Shown here piece after piece: positions 1 through 12,480 of a stretch of DNA of 64,000 nt (position 1 is its first letter; every line of letters begins with the position of its first letter). The DNA is from Vitis vinifera (lineage: Eukaryota > Streptophyta > Magnoliopsida > Vitales > Vitaceae). The DNA lies in the NCBI RefSeq assembly GCF_030704535.1, contig NC_081810.1:8504501-8568500 (forward strand), in the 5' to 3' direction. The notes under the pieces were generated by a model, which worked only from the letters and a program-made list of their open reading frames with translations, was not told the DNA's origin and searched no databases. The position numbers and the translations under genes are program-made.

Positions 1-2073
1 GGACAATAGTTTATCACAGAAAATATATAGAAGGAAAAAAGAATAGAAACAAATTTTGAAAGGTATGCAAGAAAAATGTGTTAAAAAATTATTCTATTTT
101 TTATTTTCCTTGTGTCTTCCATTTCTCTCTATTTTCTTTCTGTTAAACTGTCCAAGAACCAAATGATAGTACTGTTAAAAGAAACAGAAAGTGTCAAAGC
201 AAGGTGGGGTATAGGAAGTATCTTTCAAGAAACACTCTTGTAGCAGCATGATTAATAAAAAAGGAAAAAAAATAAATAAATAAAAATTTGGGTGAAACCC
301 TGATATGGAGTTAACCCAACAGAGATTTAAATTTAAGGAAGACTTGTAAACCCTAGGATGTAAAAGAATGTGATGGAAGGAAAGGGACAAGGTGGAAACA
401 GTGAAATGTGCATGGGCTATATTGTTTGGTTGCAATGATTAATGTACACTCGTGAATAGATGGACGCCTGATTTGTCAGTGTTGAGTAGAGACAATGCTA
501 TAAGCAAGCCCACACCAGTTGGCATTTCAACTAACAACAATTCACTAACTAAAACCAAGCCACATAACAAGCTAAAAAAAATCTATGTTTTTAGACTTGA
601 AAGTTGAAACCATATATATATATATATATATAACATACACACATATCCCATTCCCATTCCTTTGGTTGGTTATTCTTTCAGCAGTTAAAAAGTTGAAAAA
701 AAGTTGAGAACTTTTAGTGGGTGTGATTTGAAAAGTTTTTGTGGATCACTAGTACTGAAATTTTTCTTAAAATGGTGGTAAAAGCTCATGAAACTGAGCT
801 ATTATATTTGGTACACTTTGGAGAAAAGTCATAAAATGATGTGTTGGATGATTTATTTCAGACTCAAATGGCATGAGAATCTCTCTGGGTTATGGAATTG
901 ACACCCAATCATGTCAAAGGCAATAGTATGGTTATCTGCCCCATGTTGCAATAGGCTTGAAGAGGGCCAGTGCTGTCCCTGAGATAAAGAAGAATGCCTG
1001 GTTGCTCAATGGGAATCAATCATTGGGCTTTAGGTCCAATGGTACATTTTCATGCTTTGCTGGTTCCTTTTGCTCTCTAGCCTCCTTTCTGATCAGTACC
1101 TCATGTGGGTTCTTGTGTTACACCTTTGTTTAGCCGCGGTGACTGGTGGGTTTGCAAAGATTAGACTGGTACGTACAGACAATATGGAATAATCACATAA
1201 AAATGCAATATTACAAATGTGTGAATTGCATACAACCCTTAAACAGTGAAGTGGGATACTGTATTATTTCTATATTAATTCACTCCAAAAAGATGGAAAC
1301 AAGAAAGAAGATGGGAAAAAATGAATATGGAGTAGATCACAAACCCCAGAAAGAGACTCCACTGGACATGAGTGGGGTCGGGTGGAGTTGGGTTTGATCC
1401 AACTTCCATGGTGGATTCATCATCTCTTTTATTTCTTACTTTGAAATCATGAAGGAGTTGTCATCATGTTAGTGTAGTCAAACACATAAGACGATAAAAT
1501 AAAATGGTTTCTAAGAAAGCAGAAGACTGCTGCTGGGAGCTTATGTCATGTTGCTGAACAAAATGGTATAAGCTAAGCCTAGGATACCTTTAAAGAATTC
1601 ATTCAAGGAGGATGTGTCTTCTTGAAGACAACCTGGCAGGCTCATTCGGAAATCGTCCAACAACCCTCTTGAGTAGAGAATAATAAGTAGCCCCAACTAT
1701 CTTGGCTTATGTTTTATCTACATAGAATCTTAATGAATGTTTATTACTTGGAAGTCCGGGACAGCATTATTTCATGAAGTAGGATGAAGATTTAAATATG
1801 TGATCTACTAAGACTTGGTTTTAAAAGTTCCCGTTGAATCTAGAAATATTAGAGAGCTTGTACGGCAAAAGGGAAATAATTTTAAAAAATGGAAGGAAAA
1901 AATGTGAAGAAAAATTATATATTTGTATAACTTTTATTATATTTGATTTGATAAAATAAAACTTGAAATAAACAATGGTCATGATATGAAATGAAAGGGA
2001 AGTTAAGACTACATGAACCTGTATGGGATCACTGCATAAGTTGTTAGCATTGAACTAGAGGAAGAGGCCAGGG

Positions 2074-2108
<35 letters not shown>

Positions 2109-3099
2109 TCTCCCCCGTGAGGAGGGCTTGGAGGCATTCACAAATCAAAACTGAACACACTTTGACGCATCCTTTGCTGCTTTCGATGGAGTCCCAATCA
2201 CGTGTAGATTCCTCACTCTCTTCTCAACCCCACCACCACCACCCCATGCAAAATCCTCTGTTTCTATTGCCAGTATGTCCCCACTACCCTCTTCCTCTAT
2301 TCACTCCTCCAACTCTCTCTCTCTCTCTCTCTCTCTCTAAACTTCTCACATCATCTACCATCACTCCATCTCTATAATGATCACACGTCATGGGAACACT
2401 GACCAAATTCAAAATAAATAAAAAATAAAAAAAATGGTGACCAAAGAGAAATTTAAGTAAAATATGCACGAAAATTACGCCACAGAAAAGTGCATGTATG
2501 CGTGCTTTACATAATGGATTAGTATATATGGCTATTTCTAGGAAAGCAATGCTGATAAAATGGGTGGAGACATCTCCTTGAATGTGGGATGGTGCCTTTG
2601 CTTTACACAACACTATGTATTTCAACTAATCTTAAAGCCACTATGTCCTCAACTAATTGGGAAAAATGAAAATTCATACTTATTGGTACTTAAGCCATTA
2701 TTCTATGACCAACCAAGCTATATATAGGTATTGTTTGAAGGCAATGTACCATATAATTCCACCATTAGAATCAATCTTTCCCTAAACCTCCTGTATATAT
2801 TTGTTTTGGGAGGAAATCATATCTCAAAAATGAAAACCGAAATCAAGCTTTTAAGCTTACATCTTATTAAACATAACCCCATCATTGTATAAGTTGTTAA
2901 ACTCCATATCCTTGAAGAAAGACAACCAGGTTTGTTAATGCTAAAATTAATTAAGATGTAATATTTGTAGTTTCTCCTTTTAATTTGTTACTTTAATTTT
3001 TTGCTTAGAAAGGTGATTATGGGAATGGAAGGGGTAGCTTGGTAAATGAAGAACAGCTAATATGATGTTGAGCTGATCCTTAGTTCTCATCTCCATTTT
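1..3099. other. Gene-poor spacer upstream of the bHLH-like gene
   Basis: I see no supportable coding exon on either strand. The first about 165 bases end in an A/T- and TTTTC-rich stretch and 'ccaagaaccaaa', which resembles the right terminus of the MITE at 47.97-48.30 kb and may be a truncated copy. The rest holds simple repeats: (TA)n at about 612-632, (GA)n at 2076-2105 and (CT)n at 2313-2338. Short open frames here are low-complexity and lack splice or start context. Confidence 0.6.
2076..2338. repeat. Purine (GA)n and pyrimidine (CT)n microsatellites in opposite orientation
   Basis: About 30 bases of alternating GA at 2076-2105 and about 26 bases of CT at 2313-2338 lie some 200 bases apart. 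On one strand they are complementary and could pair. They are probably ordinary plant GA/CT microsatellites. They lie about 800 bases upstream of the bHLH-like gene, so a promoter role is possible but unproven. Confidence 0.75.
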
Positions 3100-3107
3100 T
3101 ATATAAA
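3100..3107 (+). promoter_or_regulatory. TATA box of the bHLH-like gene
   Basis: A clean 'tatataaag' lies 33-40 bases upstream of the start codon at 3140. With usual spacing, transcription would start near 3130, giving a very short leader. The spacing supports the assigned start, although an upstream alternative promoter cannot be excluded. Confidence 0.55.
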
Positions 3108-3139
3108 GAGCTAGTCAGCACCAAAGTTGGGAGAGAGTG

Positions 3140-4461
3140 ATGATTTCTAGGGAGCAAAAGAGAGCTGCCATGTTCAAGAAGCTGGAACTCCTTCGTTCTA
3201 TCACCAACTCCCATGCAGTAATTCCCTAAATTTCTGAAACTTCAATCTCTTTTCTTTGGCTTTCCTAGTTTCCTGGTCACCGATACAAGCCTCTTGGATA
3301 ATTGTTTGAAACAAAGCTCGGAACCCCATTTTGTCCCCTCTTTTCTTAATCGTTAAAGTTTCTTCCATCCTTTCTCTTGCTGGAGCCCTTGATTTCTCAT
3401 CTCTCTCACTTTCAAGGCCTATCTTTCTTGAACATTGTCATACTCATTTCTCATCTTGATTTTAATCTTCTGATTACATATATCTATGCAACATATATAT
3501 GATTTTAAATCTCTATGATTTATCTTGAATTCTCTATCATATTTCTATTTTCTGATTCTGCAAGGGAATTGAGGGATGATGAGTTTATCAATATGCAAGA
3601 CAGTTTTATAATACAAAAGGGCTTACAATTAATCATTAGAACAAGTAGCAGTTTTCTTGAAGCATGCATAGAATATAGGCTCCAGTTCCCTTGGATGTTC
3701 TCCTACCCAGGTTCTAATATATTGCCTCTCTTTGTGTGGCTTTATTTGTCTTTGCAGCACAGCAAAACCTCAATTCTATTGGATGCATCAAAGTACATAG
3801 AAGAACTGAAGCAAAAGGTCGAAAGACTGAATCAAGAAGTTGCCGTGGCACAAAACTCCAGTGATGAACAAATTCCAATGCCTGTGGTTGGTTTCTAATT
3901 CTGCTGATTGCATGGGGGTTTTATTTCTGATTTCTCACTAAACGGAATTGATTATTACATGGGTTTTCCGTATGTGTTTCAGCAGGTTAGAGTGGAAGCT
4001 AAAGAAAAGGGTTATCTGATTAATGTACTCACAGAGAGTAGCTGCCCAGGTCTGCTTGTTTTCATATTAGAAGCCTTTGAGGAACTAGGCCTTGAAGTGC
4101 TCCAAGCTAGGGTTTCTTGTTCAAGCAGTTTCCATCTAGAAGCAGTTGGAGGAAAAGTAAGAGATCAAAATCTTTTTGTCTGTTTCTCACTTTCACCTTT
4201 ACACAACATCAATATACTTTCTTGCTCTCCATAAAGATTTACACATGGCGGGCACATCTGCATATAAAAGCAGCCCACATATGTTTGGTGGGTCTGAGTG
4301 TATATATACATATTACCCAGGTTGAGCTCTCAACAATCCAAATTTCATTAATTCTGCAGGAAAATACTCAAGGACAAGTTGAACATGTAGATGCTCAGGT
4401 CGTGAAACAAGCAGTTTTACGAGCTATCGAGAACTGGAACGAAAGCAGCGAGCAAGAATGA
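3140..4461 (+). CDS. Small bHLH-like transcription regulator with C-terminal ACT-like domain
   Basis: Four exons fit splice signals and keep frame: 3140-3217, 3758-3886, 3983-4156 and 4360-4461, giving 160 residues. Residues 1-26 (MISREQKRAAMFKKLELLRS and on) form a truncated basic region and helix 1. Exon 2 gives the loop and helix 2 (ILLDASKYIEELKQKVERLN). Exons 3-4 form the plant bHLH ACT-like dimerisation fold (CPGLLVFILEAFEELGLEV, ending AIENWNESSEQE). The usual His-Glu-Arg DNA-contact residues of a full basic region are absent, so it may act as a non-DNA-binding partner in the nucleus. It resembles, from memory, the Arabidopsis pair AT2G40435/AT3G56220. The intron 2 donor is a weak GTTGGT, and intron 2 ends in a tandem CAGCAG acceptor that would add or drop one Gln. 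The specific targets are unknown. Confidence 0.85.
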
Positions 4462-6929
4462 TCAAACTGATCCTTTAGCTTGAATTGGTTCCTTTCTTGC
4501 TTTCTTTCCTTTTTTTTTTTTCTTTTTTCTTTTCTTTTTTCCCTAGATTTTCGTTTCCTTTTGCCATTTTGTAGGTGGGTTGATAAAGTTGTCTAGAGAA
4601 GGAAAATTTTACTATTATACATATATCTATTTTACATGTGAATCAATGATTGCAAAATGCTCCAAACACTAGACATTCATTACTAGGTTAACATGTGAGT
4701 GAATCTGTTTTCATGCTTGCAAGCAGAAAAAATGACAGAGAACCCTAACTCCTTTACATGTGATCACTCCATACCTTTTTTCTGATAGTTTAATTTAGTA
4801 ATTCAGTAATAGCCTCACAATCAGATTTGTAATACAAATAATAATCAAGTAAATTGGAACATTAAGGATTCAAAAGAGGAGGTTAATTCCAGTTGAAATA
4901 TAAATATATATATATATATAACCACTATGGCTGTTGTATGTCCAAAATACAATGATGCCACCAAATCTCAATGAAAGCACAGGAAGACCGTCTTTGGAGC
5001 CCTGCAGGAATGCATTCAGCTCTTGCTTTCCTAACAAACTAGGAGGAAAACATACATAAAAGATGCCCGAAATCGAGAAATGATGATGGATCGATGACGA
5101 AAAAAATTGAGAGTGAAGAAAATTTCAGTATTTGTTTCCTTAACTGGAGAGGCAGTCCTTCTATACAAACATGGACAATGATTCGAAATGGAGAGAGAGA
5201 GATTCTGACTGCATGACATGAAGCATGGCTAGGGTAGGGAGGACTCTTTTTCTCAAGAGAATGAAAATGGGGTGGAACTGAAATGCAATGATCACTGTTA
5301 TATTTCTATGATGGGGGAGATTTAGGACACAGTCCATGCTGATTCTTCAATGGTACTAAAATGGGTTGTCTTCTTTTTTATTGAATGTGTTTGGGATGGG
5401 TAAAAAAATGAAAGCAAATTCTATTACCAGATAGGACAGTGGGGGCAAGAGTCTGTATATGCTGCTTCTTCCTTCAATACAATGGTGGTAGGGTCCGTAA
5501 GACTTTTATCATTGACAAGCCTGGTAGATCCTCCCTGCTATGAAGCAGTGAAAGATGGTAGGTCCATTTAAGTTTCAGAATCACTTGATAAATGTCAGGT
5601 ATTTCAGGGAATGCCAAAGTTTGAAGGATGTGGGTAACACCAGAGTTGATGGCATCAGCTCAAAGCCTCAAACCTTTTCCATATGCGCCTGGCCTTTTGT
5701 CTCAAAATTCAGGTTGAGTTTTGGAGGGTAGTTCACAGTCCCCAGTTCCCACCACCAAAGTCCTCCAAAACCAAGGAATACAGGTTATTATTATGTCCGG
5801 GACTATGGAGAGCCAGCACATCTTCACATTGAGCAGCACCCAAAGCCCCTCAAGGCACAAAAAACACCATCTAGATCATACTCCCCACGCCCTGAAAACC
5901 TTGTAGTCACAGCAAAAAGGAGAGGGGAGAAGCACGAGAAATTGTGAAAAGATGCTTTATCAAACTCAATTTTCTGTAATCTATCAAAGTTGTAGACATG
6001 GTACAAGCTAGTTCAAAACATCAACAGGTTTTCACCCTAAGCACATAAGGGATTTCTAGCTCTAGGCAAAATTACCCTAAGATGAAGAGAACATGTGGTA
6101 GAAACTAGCAAGTGCCAAGCTGTGAAAGTCTGTGACTTCTTGCTGAACATTGTGCTGAATGCTGGTCGGCCCTGATTTTCAGTGAAATTCCATCACATCC
6201 TCTTTTGATGTTTTCTTTTGTCGAAAAGCTTCCAAGGGAACAATTTGCCATGTGAACCCCCATAATATACCTTGATATCCAATCTTTCATCTTGTGATCA
6301 AATCCAAACAAGCATCAACCAGCTCAATATTGTACAAGTCAGCAGGTAGCAGGGAGGCTCAATTACAGCAGTCCCTGTCACATGGAACACAGAACATGGT
6401 ATCATATATTGGGTCATAAAAACAAAACAAGTGTATACTGCATTTTTTAGGTAAGTACCAAGTTTATACCGTATGTAAAAGAAAAGAGTTTCATTATGTT
6501 TTCTTCTTTCTTTTTTCCTTTTTTATAGTTTATTTGTTCATATTGTGCCTTGTCTACTTTCATTCAAAAAGAATGTTAACACTTCATGCATTTTATACAA
6601 TGTCACTTCCAAAAGTAATTAAATAGCACAGGGTTTTGTCTGTGGCTCTTTAGTTCCCAACCAAGAGGCAACACATCATGTATGGAGAGGATTTCCATCA
6701 TTTTGCAGAACAATCAGGGTGATTTCCAGGGTTCTGTTGTCCTTTTCTTTCTGGCAGAATGACAGAAGCACCCTTCAAGACCATGATGTGGTGTTTGGGA
6801 TTTGGAACAGAAAGAAACATCAGGGTGCTAACCAGAGAGAAGCCTCTAGTAAATAAAAAACAAATAACACCATAATTTGAGATACCAATAGCATAGTCAA
6901 TATTAGAAAGGAAAATTTTACCTTGTTAC
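4462..6929. other. 3' flank and spacer between bHLH-like gene and pseudouridine synthase
   Basis: A long pyrimidine tract at about 4494-4550 follows the bHLH-like stop codon and is probably its 3' UTR. A short (TA)n run lies near 4905-4920. No exon with splice signals or a recognisable protein motif is visible on either strand. The final few hundred bases are likely the 3' UTR of the minus-strand pseudouridine synthase. Confidence 0.5.
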
Positions 6930-9900
6930 TCACATGGACATAACCTTGGTTCTACTCCGGAAATTTTCCTTCCACAGTTTCCAAGCAGTCCTGACATCAT
7001 CCAACTCAGCTTCTGGAATGCTTGACAGAGTTAGGTTCTCAAGCCAGTCGTGCCAAGGAGACTTTGAAGGGTCCAAAAATTTTGAAACTTGAGGCAAAAT
7101 TACAGATGTGTAGAATTCATCAACAGACTTGAGAATTTCCTCAGATTCCATCAATGTAAGCATTTCAGGCCTTTTTACATTGCCAGGTTTTTTCCTCACT
7201 GAGAAACTGTTACCCCTCAAAATTAGAACTTCAGAAGGGGCAAGGGGCAGGACAATCCGTGAGAACTTGGTCAATGACAATGTCAAAATATCTCTTGGGA
7301 GTAATTCCCGTTTTACTGCTATTGCAGTCCCAACCATTTTGCGGATCTGGACAAATGTGATGCATTAAATGTTGAGAAATTGGCAAAACAAAGTAGAAGC
7401 TAGCTCTCTAACCCCCGAAAGAAAAAATAATAATGAAAATGTTCAATTGACCTAATCTTAAGAACTTCAAGAATATTTGCCAATTCTTATCGGACATTTG
7501 GATACCACCTAGGTTAAAGAAATCATTCACCACAGGATTGTTACAAGTTTATAACCCTCCAATTTTGAACATTTTAACTCCAAATGGATCACAACCTAGG
7601 AACTTAAATTGTGTTATTTTAAACGAAGTGATGGTATATTTCAGACATGAAACAGAAATTTAACATAATATCTGTATTAAAAGGATGTTAGAAAGCAACT
7701 TCAAGGAAAAATGACCATGAAAGGTCACTGGATCGACTAGTTTAGTGACCTATTTCTGATATCTACAATAAAAGTGAAAATAAAGTGCATGAGCATGCAT
7801 TTTCTATGTCCAACCTCTAAATGGAACATTTCACCAGCTCAACTCCACCTAAGACAGATGGTACCAGCTTTAACTTGGGCTCTATTTGGATCATAGAAAG
7901 TATGAACGAAAGTAGGAAGGAAAGAAAATAAGGGGTTACATAGTTTTTCTCTATCATACTTCCCCAAGTTTGAATTCAATAATTTTTTTCTACAATGCTT
8001 CTCCCCTATTATTCCTTTTCTTCATAGAGAATAAAGAATTCAAAAATATATAAATTTTTTTAAAACTTCTCATTATATTTCATTTACCTTTATATTTTTC
8101 TTTCCATAGTACTTTCGATAATCCAAATGGAGCCTTAGACATCATTTCAGCAGTGATCTCATGAAGATAGTGAAAATGTTATTAAAGGTCCTCTGCACCA
8201 GACACGTTACAGTTAATATTTCCAGGAGTTGCACCAGGCAATAGATATTCATTCCATCAACATTACTAAATAGGGAATATAAAATGGAAAAAAATTTCCT
8301 GTGAACATATTTAAAGATACTTACTTGATGCAACATGAAAGACTCTCCACAAATGGAAAGCTCAACGTAATCTAATCCAAGAAATTTCTCCAGCTTTCCA
8401 CAAGAACAGTTAAAAATCTTTCTGAAGTGGGAAGCACTAATTCTATCTCTCTCATCAGGTCCATGTAGCCATCTTGCACGAACAACTAATTTGGGACTTT
8501 GCTCCTTCAAACCCTTCTCATTATTATTGGAACTTCCAACTGGATGTTCAACAAAGCTGGTGGACTCTGATGAATTTTGATTCTCTCCCTCATCATAATC
8601 TGATGAAATCACTCCATTGATTCCAGAATTTTCTTCTCCATCACTTACCTCAAACTCAGAAGTTGATGCCTCACCAGATGATTTTGCTCTTCTGAACACT
8701 CCACCATTACCAGGAGATTGCTTTGCAGGAAACTGTTTCCTGTACTTAGACCGTATTGTGTAGTTTTGGAAAGGATGTTCTCCCTGCAAAGACCATCAAC
8801 AAACACAACATGGGTGGATGAGTAACCTCTAGCAACAATCTCTATATATGTCATTTTTATGCCATATATGGACCATAAACTATGCTTCAGAAACGAAAAT
8901 GACATCAACATGAAATAATAAGGTGGGCAGTACCCACCTTTCTGGAGGCCTTTATTAGAGGCCATAAGTTCTTCATAATCAATAATATCCCCACATTAGT
9001 AATTCGTCATAACAATTATCACCATGTAAAAGTGTGGAACAGCAGATCCTGGAATCATACAGGAACTAGACCAATAAACTAGTAACCAGCCTGCCAGCCA
9101 GCCAGCCAGCTGCTGAAGTGCAGTAAGTGCACCTCTCTGCATACATCTTAAAGGGCCAATGAAGTCATGTGCCAGCCATGTGGCAGTCATGTCCCATCCA
9201 TGTGCTAATCATGTGTGAGTCATGTGCCAGCAGGTCATGCAAGAGTTACCTTGAAAGAAAAGGAACTTGATTAGGTTCCAATAGGAACCGTTTTCAACCG
9301 TTCCCCAAAAGGAGAAATTTACATAAAATTAAAAAGAAAACTCCCACCTCAAAAGTATTCAATATGTCGTTGAACTCTGCTATATGATGATCAATTTCTG
9401 AAGCACTGGAGTTACTTTTAATTCCAATAATTTCAGCTGGGAGGAGGTAAGAATACCTCCGAAGATCACATTCCCTTCTAGCATCAAAGCTCCTGAAAAC
9501 AGTTGACCGATGTAGAAGGTTAGAAAACTGAATCAGTAAGCAGAAAAGCAAATATAAATAAACTTCTTTCTTATGGATATATTGATTGAAGACAATGAGT
9601 TATACTCCAGATGGGGACATGAGTTTCCTGTAACAATAATGAAAATGTCAATTAATAGACTCCACATAGAAGAATGATAGTGATTCTGATAAGTTTGGTC
9701 TTGACCAATATTTCTGACACATTGATACATTGAAACATGTTCCTGAGTTTTGAGGTATTTTCTTTAAGATGCATGACATTCCAAATATCCATTACAATTA
9801 CTTTTTTTGATAGGTCAAATATTCCATTACAATTACCAGCTGTTCTTCATCTTTTAAACTACTTTACAAATTGGAGTTGTTGTGGTTCTTTGTGTCTATT

Positions 9901-11999
9901 ACTTCCCATTATGTTTTTAACTCTACCATATTAAGAATCATGTCACAGCATGTTTTTTGATAATAACATTAATTATATGACTTATAGATACCATAAAGTC
10001 CTAGATGCATGTTATTGGTTCATCATCAAACTACAAGAACCTTCTTTTTATGCAGAAAAGTTCATGAGATTTTGAATTATGGAGAAAACGAAAACCTGAG
10101 ATCTCACCTTTGTGATGGTAAAATGCTGAAAACTTTGATATTGTTAGGAAGATGAAAGTTAACATAATTCGCAAGTGCAATGCCATTAGGATCTTCCTTC
10201 CATGCATTTGCTGGTATTTCCATTTTTAAGGATATCATGGTTGCCAATGAGTGAACCTGGAATATTTTCCCATGATCAACTTATCCTACAAATCAAAAAG
10301 TAGAGCAAGCACAATATCAAATTAACATGGATGACTATAAGCAACTTACTCCTTTATCAGTTCGGCTACTTCTGTCCCACCCAATTTTGTGTAGATTCCC
10401 ATAATTACTATCACGAATTCCCCCGGCCTTAAACACAGCAGTTTCCAATTCTCCTTCAATAGCTACATTTTCAAAATTGTAGTACCTTAGTGAAATCCCA
10501 TCCATGCTAGCTAGGATGATGAAGGGGCCCATGTATTCAATGTATTGCACAGGAATCATCATTCAAACTTCTAAACAGTTGTTTCTTTAAACTTAACAGA
10601 GTAAAAGATAAGTGATACTATATAGGGCCTTTAATATGGAGATCCAGATTAGTGGGAAAATATATATTGCATAAGGTCAGACCTACTGTTCCATAAAACA
10701 AAAAGAATACAGCAAAATGCTAGTCTGTTGTGCACTCCCAAATTTAAAGTTTTACTATGACCTTATTAATAACATCTGCAAGCTCAAGACACCAAAGGTT
10801 AGCATAACAGTAGATTACATACTGCAAAGCCAATATGATATGGGTGGGACGCCCATGTATGCATGCCCAAAAAAATGAAAGCAGACTAATGCCATAACTT
10901 AAATATTAATGGAATATACTCCACTTGGTCTCTTCCATATTAAACATTATGAACTGATAAAACACCTCACTATAGTGCCAAAAGCACATAAAAACAATTG
11001 CAGGCACAAGAAACATAGATTAGAACAAATTGTGCTAATTTGCAAAGGAAACTATTCAACCTTACATGAAACTCTTTTTAACAAATGCGGCAAGAAAAAG
11101 GAGTAATGGCCTTTACCTTCTGCTTGGTCACTGAGAAGGATAATTTTTTTCTTTCAAAGGACTATAAATGCCCCATTTGATTCATGAGGAAGTGTGGAGC
11201 ATGAAATGTGAATAATAATTTTGAACCTTGGATTGGGGGAATAAACCTCCACAAATGAGCCTAAATTCGATCATTTAGCTTAGTTTAGGTGAGTTTTCCC
11301 ACATATTAGAAACCAATACAAAAAAAAAAAAAATGCAACAATTCATTTCTCTCTTCTTTGTTTTTTCCTTCCGTTTTCTGAGCAGTCAAGCAGAGGGCTC
11401 AAAAAAAAAAAAAAAAAAAAACTCATCTACGCCAGGCGTGAAGTTTTTGAACCATTACATAATCATTAAATCTATACCAATGAATAAAATATGTGGTAAG
11501 AAGATTTCCTTAGAAAATTTTGATTCTACGTTTTCATGAAATCTGACTTAGTTTTTGTCTATGACATATATGATATCCATACAACAAGTACTTTTTGGGA
11601 AACCAGATTTTCTAGGAACTAGAAAAAACGAAGAATATCTTACTTGATAAAGAGCTTTCATCTCGCTGCATTTGCAAACCTGAAAATAAAAATTAAACAA
11701 ACAAATGAATAAAATGAAAAAAAAAAATAAAAATAAAGGAGAAGAAGAGCTTAATTTTCATTTTCACCTCTGTAATTGGTGCCGACATATCCGACCCGCA
11801 TTACCACTTTCTTTTTCCGAAAAGATTCCCATTTCTGGACCGACTGGTCCGGATTGGACTCGGTGACAGTTGAAGATGAAGAAGATGAACAATGGAGCGA
11901 CCACTGAGGGAGAATCCTAGGGTTTGAGAAACGAAGATTGGAAGTATGGTTCGAGATAATCCATGGGAAGAGCGGGAACCGCAGAGAAGAGACGACCAT
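6930..11999 (-). CDS. TruA-family tRNA pseudouridine synthase, probable organellar or nuclear-encoded plant form
   Basis: Seven minus-strand exons keep frame: 11999-11768, 11679-11644, 10462-10350, 10256-10108, 9492-9348, 8783-8325 and 7346-6930, giving 516 residues. TruA enzymes isomerise uridine to pseudouridine in the tRNA anticodon arm. Visible hallmarks are the N-terminal strand [14 protein letters not shown] (about residues 65-78), the catalytic-Asp motif SSRTDKGV at the exon 3/4 junction (about 120-128), [14 protein letters not shown] in exon 5, and [16 protein letters not shown] across exons 6/7, the usual second active-site wall. Exon 6 contains an acidic, Ser-rich insertion of about 90 residues not found in bacterial TruA. 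The first 60 residues are Ser-rich and poor in acidic residues, compatible with a transit peptide. The ATG at 11999 was chosen because the frame upstream has only a GTG. The stop TGA overlaps a possible GTGAGT donor at 6932, so a longer spliced C-terminus is possible. Confidence 0.88.
7878..8139. mobile_element. MITE-like inverted-repeat element in a pseudouridine synthase intron
   Basis: The left end 'ggctctatttggatcatag' and the right end, read in reverse complement as 'ggctccatttggattatcg', form imperfect terminal inverted repeats around an AT-rich core of about 260 bases. It lies in the intron between exons 6 and 7. I could not identify a convincing target duplication, so the superfamily is not assigned. 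Confidence 0.6.
9166..9231. repeat. 11-bp minisatellite, six degenerate copies
   Basis: Six successive 11-mers each begin with CATGT, for example 'catgtgccagc', 'catgtggcagt' and 'catgtgctaat'. They sit in the intron between exons 5 and 6 of the pseudouridine synthase. A short CCAG run precedes them near 9090-9112. Confidence 0.7.
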
Positions 12000-12480
12000 G
12001 TTCACCAGTGATACAAGAGGTGAACTGGGAGGGCTGATGGAGTATGGATCCCTAGACTTTTCTCTAGGCCCAATAGATCCTTAAGATGGGCTTGGAATAT
12101 CTACAACAGTCGAGCCCAATCATATATCAGAAGGCACATTGGGTTGGGCCCGTTGGGTTTTGGGATCGTAATTTAGCTGCCCTAAATCCTAATTAACTTT
12201 TTATATAAAATAATAATAATAATAATAAATAAATAAATAAATAAATCGCTTTAAGGCTTGTTTGGATATTCCAAAGTTTAAAAAACCTATAAGGGAATAA
12301 AATCAAGGCAATCATTTAACTCGATAATTTTTTTATAATCTATTTCTTCTCTTTTCTTTTTAATATAAAAAAAATTAAAATTGTATAAATTTTAAATAAA
12401 TTTTAGTGTAGTTGGTTTTTATTCGTATTCAAATATTCAACTAAGAAATTAAAAACCAAAAAGGAAATTTCAAATTTTTA
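12000..12480. other. Promoter-side flank of the pseudouridine synthase and AT-rich spacer
   Basis: The region upstream of the minus-strand start holds (TAA)n and (TAAA)n runs at about 12208-12245. It is followed by 'ggcttgtttggatattcc', which resembles one terminus of a MITE without a matching partner. No coding exon is visible. Confidence 0.45.

Noticed and set aside
2117-2625. Open frames on both strands around the GA/CT repeats
   Set aside because: Low-complexity composition created by microsatellites; no splice or start support.
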